From Actinomyces wuliandei (lineage in GTDB: Bacteria > Actinomycetota > Actinomycetes > Actinomycetales > Actinomycetaceae): a stretch of 64,000 nucleotides of DNA. The DNA lies in assembly GCF_004010955.1 (NCBI RefSeq), contig NZ_CP025227.1, positions 372,001 to 436,000 on the forward strand, written 5' to 3'. Below the pieces are notes generated by a model that made no database searches, was not told where the DNA came from, and saw nothing but the letters and a program-made list of their open reading frames with translations. How positions within the stretch are numbered: the first letter of the stretch is position 1; every line of letters starts with the position of its first letter. This document shows, piece by piece, positions 44,274 to 51,616 of the stretch. The translations under genes and the position numbers were made by a program.

Positions 44274-45410
44274 ATGAGTACCTACGTCGACATCCACGTC
44301 ATCCAGAACCTCCCTCCCTCCTGCGTCAACCGGGATGACACCGGCTCGCCCAAGTCCGCTGTCTACGGCGGCGTGCGGCGCCTGCGTGTGTCCAGCCAGT
44401 CCTGGAAGCGGGCTACCCGCCTCTATTTCAGGGACCACCTGAAAATTGAAGGTCTCGGAATGCGAACCCGTCGCCTTCATCAGGTCTTGTCTGATAAAAT
44501 TGCTGCTATTGATCCTAGTCTTGCGGAGGAGTCGACAAGGCTTGCTGTAGAGACGGTAAACTTGGCTGGAAACAAAGATGGAAAGATTGTGGCAACAAAC
44601 AGAAAGGGAGAGGTGTCTGAAAGTAATACGCCCCTGTTCTTTATCTCTCCTTCCCAGATTGAGGAGGTCGCCAGGCTGGCGGTGGGTAAGAAGAGGGGGG
44701 ACAAGGTGAAGAAGGGGGACGTAGAGGAGGCTCTGGATGCCCTCGCTGCTATTGATATAGCGTTGTTCGGAAGAATGGTGGCGGCAGCCCCCAGGCTTAG
44801 GATGGACGCCGCATGCCAGGTTGCCCACGCCATCTCCACCCACGCGGCCGAGACGGAGTACGACTTCTTCACCGCCGTCGACGACGCCAAGCACGACTCC
44901 GACGAGGAGGGGGACGCCGGTGCGGGCATGATGAGTACTGTCGAGTTCTCCTCAGCCACCGTCTACCGCTACGCCACCGTCAACATCGACATGCTCAAGG
45001 AGAACCTGGGGGAGATCGAGGCCACCCTGCGGGCGCTGACCGCCTTCATCGAGGGGTTTGTGCGCTCCATGCCCTCCGGTAAGCAGAACACTTTCGCCAA
45101 CCGCACCCTGCCAGAAGCCGTGGTCGTGACTGTGCGCGACGACCAGCCGGTCTCCCTGGTGGGCGCCTTTGAGAAGCAGGTCCGCCAGACCGAGGACTCC
45201 GGCTACCTTCAGCGCTCGGTGGAGGCCCTGGCCCGTCACGCCACCACCATTGAGGCCAACTACGGGGCTAAGCCCCTGCACAGCTACGTGGTGAGCCTGA
45301 GCGACTCTGAGGCGGTCGCCTCCCTGGGTGAGCGGGTGGCCTTCACCGAGCTGGGGCAGCGGGTGCGCGACAGCGTCGCGCCTCGAGTGCCCGGGCAGGA
45401 GCAGGCCTGA
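44274..45410 (+). CDS. casC: Cascade backbone subunit Cas7e (Cse4/CasC)
   Basis: 378 residues. The start STYVDIHVIQNLPPSCVNRD and YGGVRRLRVSSQSWKRATR are the Cas7e N-terminal signature; six copies coat the crRNA. The segment encoded by about 44440-44770 (residues 56-165) is AT-rich, about 47% GC over 44461-44640 by hand count against about 70% on both sides, and codon use changes sharply at its borders. The protein stays in frame with the expected motifs (HAAETEYDFFTAVDD, FVRSMPSGKQNTFANRT). The stop overlaps the cas5 start by one base. Confidence 0.96.
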   Translation: MSTYVDIHVIQNLPPSCVNRDDTGSPKSAVYGGVRRLRVSSQSWKRATRLYFRDHLKIEGLGMRTRRLHQVLSDKIAAIDPSLAEESTRLAVETVNLAGNKDGKIVATNRKGEVSESNTPLFFISPSQIEEVARLAVGKKRGDKVKKGDVEEALDALAAIDIALFGRMVAAAPRLRMDAACQVAHAISTHAAETEYDFFTAVDDAKHDSDEEGDAGAGMMSTVEFSSATVYRYATVNIDMLKENLGEIEATLRALTAFIEGFVRSMPSGKQNTFANRTLPEAVVVTVRDDQPVSLVGAFEKQVRQTEDSGYLQRSVEALARHATTIEANYGAKPLHSYVVSLSDSEAVASLGERVAFTELGQRVRDSVAPRVPGQEQA

Positions 45411-46168
45411 TGGGCGTGCTGCTCCTGAGGCTCGCCGGACCCATGCAGGCCTGGGGGGTGAGGTCCCGGTTCACGGTCAGGGAGACCGAGCTGGCCCCTA
45501 CCAAGAGCGGGATCCTGGGGATACTGGCCGCCGCTGCCGGACGGCGGCGGACGGACCCGGTGGAGGACCTGCTCACCCTGCGCTTCGGGGTCCGCAAGGA
45601 CCAGCCGGGCAGGGTCATCCGGGACTTCCACACGGCGCGCTCCCTCGACGGGAAGGACTCGATGCCTTTGTCTGACAGGTACTACCTGGCCGACGCCGTC
45701 TTCCTGGCGGGGATCGAGGGTGAGGCCGACCTGCTGGAGGGCATGGAGGAGGCACTGCGCCACCCTCGCTTCCCCCTCTACCTGGGGCGCCGCTCCTGCG
45801 TGCCCAGCCAGCCGGTGGCTATGGGGCTGCGCGAGGGGAGCCTCCTGGAAGCCCTGCGGCAGGAGGCCTGGCAGGCCTCACAGTGGTACCGTCGCCGCAG
45901 GGGCTGGCTGGAGGCGGAGATACTCATTGACGCTGAGGCCACGCCGGAGGAGGAGCGTTCCGGTGATCTTCGGGGCAGCCGGGATGTTCCACTCTCCTTT
46001 GACCCCAGGCGACGGGAGTACAGTTTTCGGGAGGTCGAGCGCCACCATGTGGTGCTCGGGGAGCCTCGCGGTGACACGCGCGACCCTCTGGGCGCCGCTC
46101 AGGAGGGACGGCAACGTGACCCTCACGACCCCATGCTCGAGCTGGAGGAGGCGCAGACGTGTTCCTGA
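45410..46168 (+). CDS. casD: Cascade subunit Cas5e (CasD)
   Basis: 252 residues. GVLLLRLAGPMQAWGVRSRF and RETELAPTKSGILGILAAAA are the Cas5e start, RVIRDFHTARS and LSDRYYLADAVFLAGIEG follow. It binds the 5' handle of the crRNA and caps Cascade. It overlaps the previous gene by one base and cas6e by ten bases. Confidence 0.95.
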   Translation: MGVLLLRLAGPMQAWGVRSRFTVRETELAPTKSGILGILAAAAGRRRTDPVEDLLTLRFGVRKDQPGRVIRDFHTARSLDGKDSMPLSDRYYLADAVFLAGIEGEADLLEGMEEALRHPRFPLYLGRRSCVPSQPVAMGLREGSLLEALRQEAWQASQWYRRRRGWLEAEILIDAEATPEEERSGDLRGSRDVPLSFDPRRREYSFREVERHHVVLGEPRGDTRDPLGAAQEGRQRDPHDPMLELEEAQTCS

Positions 46169-46911
46169 CGCGGATCGAGATCGACCCCAGGCGTAGGCTC
46201 GCCCGCAGGTACTTGGGGTCTTCCCAGGTGATGCACGCCGTCGTGATGAAGGCTGCCACAGGAGGTGACGCTGCTCCGGTAGAGGACCCTGAGGTTGTGG
46301 GACCAGGTGCAGGGCGGGTGCTCTGGCGGGTTGACGTGGGCGACTTTGGCGTTCTTCTCTACATCCTGTCCCCGCAGGCGCCAGCGATCCAGCGGTTGGA
46401 GCACGAGGTCGCCGCTCCCGGGACGCAGGCCAGGACCGTGGACTACGGGCCGTTCCTCTCCCGGTTGGCGGACGGTCAGGTGTGGGCCTTCCGGCTCGCA
46501 GCCAACCCGCAGCGTGCTGTGCCTCAGGGGCTTGGTGTGCGGGGCAAGCGCTGTGGACATGTCACTGTGAACCAGCAGCGGCAGTGGCTGACAGAGCGTG
46601 CTGCTAGAAATGGGTTCAGCCTGCTGGACCAGGACCCGTCTAGCGGTCACAGTGCCGGGGTGACGGCGCCATATGCTCCGGAGGCGGATAACTGGGCATC
46701 CGTCCTCGTAGTCCGCAGACAACGTCCCGTGTTCTCTCGTCAGCGTGACGGGGGACGGGGGCGGGACCGGGTGAGGATTAACCGGACCGTCTATGAGGGG
46801 GCCTTGAGGATCACCGATGTCGCGCTGATACGACAGGTCCTTGTGGGCGGGCTGGGGGCTTCCAAGGCCTATGGTTGTGGTCTGCTGACCCTGGCACGCC
46901 CAGGAGGCTGA
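46159..46911 (+). CDS. casE: crRNA endoribonuclease Cas6e (CasE)
   Basis: 250 residues from GTG 46159. MFLTRIEIDPRRRLARRYLG and QVMHAVVMKA carry the N-terminal RNA-recognition fold with the catalytic His region; the C-terminal glycine-rich loop GGLGASKAYGCGLLTLA is the family hallmark. It cuts the repeat hairpin (CCCCGC/GCGGGG) in precursor crRNA. The stop codon shares one base with the cas1 start. Confidence 0.93.
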   Translation: MFLTRIEIDPRRRLARRYLGSSQVMHAVVMKAATGGDAAPVEDPEVVGPGAGRVLWRVDVGDFGVLLYILSPQAPAIQRLEHEVAAPGTQARTVDYGPFLSRLADGQVWAFRLAANPQRAVPQGLGVRGKRCGHVTVNQQRQWLTERAARNGFSLLDQDPSSGHSAGVTAPYAPEADNWASVLVVRRQRPVFSRQRDGGRGRDRVRINRTVYEGALRITDVALIRQVLVGGLGASKAYGCGLLTLARPGG

Positions 46912-47873
46912 TGGCTGTGGCTCGACTGCTTCCGGTACCCGTGACTGCCCTTCCACGAGCACAGGACCGGACAAGTTTCCTCTACCTGGAGCACTGTGTG
47001 GTCCACCGGGAGGACGGCGCCCTGACAGCGAGGAACGACAAGGGGACGGTCAGAGTCCCAGCAGCCTCGCTCCTGGCTGTCCTCCTGGGACCGGGTACCT
47101 CGGTGAGTCACCAGGCGATGGGGCTGCTGGGAGATTGCGGCACGACAGCGGCCTGGGTCGGGGAACGTGGCGTGCGCTACTACGCGCACGGGCGCTCCTT
47201 GGCCTCTTCCACACGCCTCCTCGTCGAGCAGGCAGCGCGCGTCTCCTCGCCTCAGAAAAGGCTGGCCGTAGCCCGGCAGATGTACAGCATGAGATTTGAG
47301 GACGAGGACGTCACGGGGCTGACCATGCAGCAACTTCGGGGGCGGGAGGGGGCACGGGTGCGCGCCATCTACCGGGAGCACTCCAAGAAGACCGGGGTGC
47401 CCTGGCAGCGTAGGGACTACCGTCCGGACGACTTCGAGGCCTCGGACCCGGTGAACCAGGCATTGTCTGCAGCCCACGCTGCTTTGTACGGGGTGGTGCA
47501 CGCTGTCATCATGGCGCTGGGGTGCTCGCCTGGTCTGGGGTTCGTCCACACCGGGCACGAACGCTCCTTCGTCTACGACGTGGCCGACCTCTACAAGGTG
47601 GAGGTCACCATCCCGGTGGCCTTTGACGTGGTCGCGGAAGGGATGTCTGACCTGAGCGGGACCACTCGGCGCCGAGTGCGCGACCGGATCTTCGAGCTGC
47701 AGGTCATCGAGCGGACGGTGCGTGACATCTATCGGCTGCTCGGTGTCAAGGAGGACGCGGATCTGGGGGTCAACGTGGTCTCCCTGTGGGACTACCAGCG
47801 GCAGGTCATCGCTGGGGGCGTCAACTACACCGTGCTGAGTGACGAGGCGGAGGGCGGCGATCCCGGGTGGTAG
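46911..47873 (+). CDS. cas1: Spacer integrase Cas1e
   Basis: 320 residues from ATG 46911. The metal site residues are in LRGREGARVRAIY (Glu), LGFVHTGHERSFVYDVADLYK (His and two Asp, with the first 20 residues of this run the core). LLGDCGTTAAWVGERGVRYY and LVEQAARVSSPQKRLAVARQ match the N-terminal domain. It inserts new spacers at the leader end with Cas2. It overlaps cas2 by seven bases. Confidence 0.96.
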   Translation: MAVARLLPVPVTALPRAQDRTSFLYLEHCVVHREDGALTARNDKGTVRVPAASLLAVLLGPGTSVSHQAMGLLGDCGTTAAWVGERGVRYYAHGRSLASSTRLLVEQAARVSSPQKRLAVARQMYSMRFEDEDVTGLTMQQLRGREGARVRAIYREHSKKTGVPWQRRDYRPDDFEASDPVNQALSAAHAALYGVVHAVIMALGCSPGLGFVHTGHERSFVYDVADLYKVEVTIPVAFDVVAEGMSDLSGTTRRRVRDRIFELQVIERTVRDIYRLLGVKEDADLGVNVVSLWDYQRQVIAGGVNYTVLSDEAEGGDPGW

Positions 47874-48259
47874 TGATTGTGCTGTCGGCTGCACCAGCGG
47901 GGCTGCGAGGGGCGCTGACCCGATGGCTGCTGGAGGTGGCTCCCGGGGTGTTCGTCGGGCACCTGTCCGCCAGGGTCCGCGAGCAGGTGTGGGAACTGGT
48001 CGAGGCCAACATCGGTGACGGGCGTGCCCTGCTGGCCTACTCGGCACGCAACGAGCAGCGCTTTGCAGTGGTGTCCCTGGGGCACGAGCGTGACCCTGTG
48101 AACGTGGAGGGCTGCCTGGTGATGCAGGCGCCTTACAAGGATGTGAAAGAGCAGGCTGCCCTTCCTGGTGCTGTCAAGGCTCCGAAGGAGTCCTGGTCAG
48201 TCGCCGCCCGACGACGTCGCTACCGCAACGCTACCGAGCGGGCCCTAGGTCAGCAGTGA
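47867..48259 (+). CDS. cas2: Cas2e
   Basis: 130 residues from GTG 47867. VVVIVLSAAPAGLRGALTRW, VFVGHLSARVREQVWELV and ALLAYSARNEQRFAVVSLG match type I-E Cas2, the scaffold of the Cas1-Cas2 integrase. The tail (about 95-130) is longer than in E. coli and basic (SVAARRRRYRNATERAL). The CRISPR array begins 44 bases after its stop. Confidence 0.93.
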   Translation: MVVIVLSAAPAGLRGALTRWLLEVAPGVFVGHLSARVREQVWELVEANIGDGRALLAYSARNEQRFAVVSLGHERDPVNVEGCLVMQAPYKDVKEQAALPGAVKAPKESWSVAARRRRYRNATERALGQQ

Positions 48260-48303
48260 AGGCATATGGCCTGGTTGCGTGGTATCGTCGCAGGTCAGGA
48301 AGT
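48260..48303 (+). promoter_or_regulatory. Short CRISPR leader
   Basis: Only 44 bases separate cas2 from the first repeat. A TATCGT hexamer at 48283-48288 could be a -10 element, putting transcript start just before repeat 1; no good -35 is visible. The position next to cas2 and the decayed repeat at the far end both point to this side as the leader. Confidence 0.45.
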
Positions 48304-50651
48304 GTTGACCCCGCACGCGCGGGGATGATCCCAACGGGGCCGACGTACAGAGGACGCTCGCACGGTTGACCCCGCACGCGCGGGGATGATCCGACTGTCC
48401 GTCTACATAGATCCGGCGCTGCGGGGTTGACCCCGCACGCGCGGGGATGATCCGCTGACGCTTCATCCGCAGGATCGCGGACTCAGGTTGACCCCGCACG
48501 CGCGGGGATGATCCCATCCCCTCGCAGGACAAGGGAAGGCATCACCAGTTGACCCCGCACGCGCGGGGATGATCCGGACGTCCTTCCCGGAGTCCTCCGG
48601 GGCGACGGGTTGACCCCGCACGCGCGGGGATGATCCCCTGCCGTCGAAGGTCACCGCGTAGGTACCGGTGTTGACCCCGCACGCGCGGGGATGATCCCCA
48701 CACAGAGACACCCCCATCAGCGCACCCCGTGTTGACCCCGCACGCGCGGGGATGATCCGGGGGACTGTGTAGGTGGGCATGTCTCCTCCTGGTTGACCCC
48801 GCACGCGCGGGGATGATCCCCTGAGGAGCCGCGAGCGCGAGCGCGTGATGTAGTTGACCCCGCACGCGCGGGGATGATCCCGTGAGCCGATCGAGGAGGT
48901 TACGGTCGCTGTTGTTGACCCCGCACGCGCGGGGATGATCCGATCCGGCGCGCTATGCTGCACTCCGGCCGGCAGTTGACCCCGCACGCGCGGGGATGAT
49001 CCGGGCGTGGGCAGGGACGTTGCCGACGAGCTGCGCGTTGACCCCGCACGCGCGGGGATGATCCGGTGGTGCTACCGGTGAGGCATGAGTGGTTGCAGTT
49101 GACCCCGCACGCGCGGGGATGATCCCCAAACCCCCCGGAAGTAGAACCAGAAAAGAAAGTTGACCCCGCACGCGCGGGGATGATCCCATCGGCACCACGC
49201 CCGCTACCCGAGCTGTCAGCGTTGACCCCGCACGCGCGGGGATGATCCCGAGATCCTGGCCGAGGACGGCGGTGTCAGGGGGTTGACCCCGCACGCGCGG
49301 GGATGATCCGACGTACTTGGTGGGTGCGGTGATTTTCTCACTGTTGACCCCGCACGCGCGGGGATGATCCCGCTGCGACGAGCTGGTCCGGTGCGGGCTC
49401 GGCGTTGACCCCGCACGCGCGGGGATGATCCGGACGACAGCGAGACGGAGCGGCTGCTGGCGGCGTTGACCCCGCACGCGCGGGGATGATCCGAGGCGCA
49501 GCTGGCCGAGCTCGTGGAGGCGCTGGTTGACCCCGCACGCGCGGGGATGATCCTGGAGGCTCGGTGGGGGCGGGGGCGCCGGTGGTGTTGACCCCGCACG
49601 CGCGGGGATGATCCGCCGCACCGTCCGAGACGACGGGCTTCAGGTACGTTGACCCCGCACGCGCGGGGATGATCCAAAATCAGCTGCGAGGGGGACGCGC
49701 TACGCAGGGTTGACCCCGCACGCGCGGGGATGATCCAACCTGACCCCAGTCAATCCCGGCGACCCAGGAGTTGACCCCGCACGCGCGGGGATGATCCCAC
49801 GGCCCGCCTCATCCCGGACACGGAACGCGAGTTGACCCCGCACGCGCGGGGATGATCCGGGCAGGCCCACCCTGAGCGCGGACCTGATGGCGTTGACCCC
49901 GCACGCGCGGGGATGATCCCGCCGTGATGAGCGGCTACGGCGTCACGACCTTGTTGACCCCGCACGCGCGGGGATGATCCCGTGAACCGATCGAGGAGGT
50001 TACGGTCGCTGTTGTTGACCCCGCACGCGCGGGGATGATCCGCCGTCGATAATCGCCTTCACGGTGGGTGAGGCGTTGACCCCGCACGCGCGGGGATGAT
50101 CCCGGGTGGCCGAGCAGCTGGTCGTCCACAGCCGTGTTGAACCCGCACGCGCGGGGATGATCCGCCTCCCGAGAGCGTATGATCGGGATCACGGGCGTTG
50201 ACCCCGCACGCGCGGGGATGATCCGGAAGGACAACTTTTGTGACTACTATCGCTGTCGTTGACCCCGCACGCGCGGGGATGATCCGGAGACCAGAGCCAT
50301 GGAGGAGACCCTGGAGCAGTTGACCCCGCACGCGCGGGGATGATCCGGCAGTCCAGAAGATGCCCTGGCTGCGCCCTGAGTTGACCCCGCACGCGCGGGG
50401 ATGATCCGGTGACGCGCTCGACGACGGTGTGCTCGCCGTCGTTGACCCCGCACGCGCGGGGATGATCCGGTCTCCGCTACCGGCGTCCCTGCCTCTCGGC
50501 GGTTGACCCCGCACGCGCGGGGATGATCCCGGAGGAGAAGGATGATCACTGTGGAGGAGGCTGTTGACCCCGCACGCGCGGGGATGATCCCAGGGTCCTC
50601 ACGCTCGGTACACGCACGGCTCAGTTGACCCCGCACGCGCGGGGATGATTA
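48304..50651 (+). CRISPR. Type I-E CRISPR array, 39 repeats, 38 spacers
   Basis: Repeats of 28 invariant bases begin GTTGACCCCGCACG and end GGGGATGATCC, with a hairpin CCCCGC/GCGGGG as expected for Cas6e. The period is 61 bases, so spacers are 33 bases by this count, or 32 if a variable 29th base belongs to the repeat. Spacers 12 and 15 are one base longer. Repeat 31 (50136) has one change (A for C at position 6) and the last repeat (50624-50651) ends ATGATTA-like instead of ATGATCC, marking the old end. Spacers 10 (48881-48913) and 28 (49981-50013) differ by one base. No spacer obviously matches this window. Confidence 0.98.
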
Positions 50652-50745
50652 TCAGTCACGGCGACGTCTGTGCGTGTCGGCTGGGCGTTGGTGGGGTGCG
50701 TACTCCGTTCCGGGGCCTTTGTGTGTTTAGCCGGGCCGGGTACGG

Positions 50746-51165
50746 CTAGTTGGGGAGACGTATTGTAGGCAGTTTCAGCTTGTAGGCAGTTTCAGCCTTT
50801 CTAATAACCGCCTCAGTTGGCCCCGTCACCCTCCTGAGCGTGCTGATGACCGTCGTGCTGTCCCCGCTGATGCGCCCGATGACGTACAGGCCCGGCCAGT
50901 GTCCCACTGAGGAGTAGGCCAGGACGAGTACCTTGTTGGGTGTGTACCAGGCGATGTCGCCAGCCTGGGGCGCGGCGGCTGACATCCCGGTCACGTCCAG
51001 CGCCTCGGGCAGGGCGGCCAGGATCTCCTGCCCGGCGTAGTCGGAGAAGGACACTGTGACGGGCAGCTGGCGCAGCAGGGAGCGGCTGGCTGGGGAGTCG
51101 TCCAGGGTGGCTGCGAGGAGGGAGCCGCCCAGGGTGATGGTAATGGGGTGTGTTGTGGTGCTCAT
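50746..51165 (-). CDS. Cyclophilin-like fold protein
   Basis: 139 residues from ATG 51165, with GGAGAAC upstream on the minus strand. ITITLGGSLLAATLDDSPAS, LLRQLPVTVSFSDYAGQEIL, then AGDIAWYTPNKVLVLAYSS and LYVIGRISGD follow the layout of the small cyclophilin-like domain family found beside oxidoreductases in many bacteria. Its role is unknown; catalytic prolyl isomerase residues are not evident. It faces the far end of the CRISPR array; the 94-base space holds a weak hairpin TAGCCG/CGGCTA (about 50729-50748). Confidence 0.72.
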   Translation of the reverse strand: MSTTTHPITITLGGSLLAATLDDSPASRSLLRQLPVTVSFSDYAGQEILAALPEALDVTGMSAAAPQAGDIAWYTPNKVLVLAYSSVGHWPGLYVIGRISGDSTTVISTLRRVTGPTEAVIRKAETAYKLKLPTIRLPN

Positions 51166-51616
51166 GGGTTCTCCTGTCTGGGAGAGGGCGGACCGTGGTG
51201 CCCTGTTCGGCGCTGTGCCGGGTCCGCTTGTGCCGCAGCGCCGGGCGGTTCCCCTGATCGGGTGCTCGAGCATGACTCTAGACCGGGCTGCTAGCGGCTG
51301 GGAGGTCCGCACAGGCCTCCCCTGGGGCCGCTGCCGTGTACCCGTCCCCTGCCTTGTCCTGGAGTCCTGGACCTGCCTGCGGGCGCTGGTTCCAGGTTCT
51401 GACTCCTGGCTCACCGTGCTCGCCGCCCGCTGTCCTTGTCTGGCGGGGCACGGCCTGCTGGGCTGTGCCCTCCTTCTCCTCAGCTGAGGGTCTTCCTTCC
51501 TGGGCGCAGGCTGTACCGCGACAGAGGCAAGGGCGCTACTACTGGGCCGCCAGTCAGGAGCAGGTAAGGAGAGCCAGGACAGGAAGGAGACCGTACCGCC
51601 ACAGGGGCGAGGGCCA
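51166..51616. other. Intergenic region with an imperfect direct repeat
   Basis: 451 bases between the cyclophilin-like gene's start and the end of the MrfA-like gene. An imperfect direct repeat lies at 51512-51541 and 51593-51620 (81 bases apart, starting GTACCGC). The open frames crossing this stretch are extensions of neighbouring frames with unlikely composition. No RNA gene was recognised. Confidence 0.5.

Noticed and set aside
48245..50636. Minus-strand open frames across the CRISPR array with repeated DHPRACGVN, SSPRVRGQ and IIPARAGST peptides
   Set aside because: They are translations of the CRISPR repeat in three frames; the 61-base period and spacers show it is non-coding.
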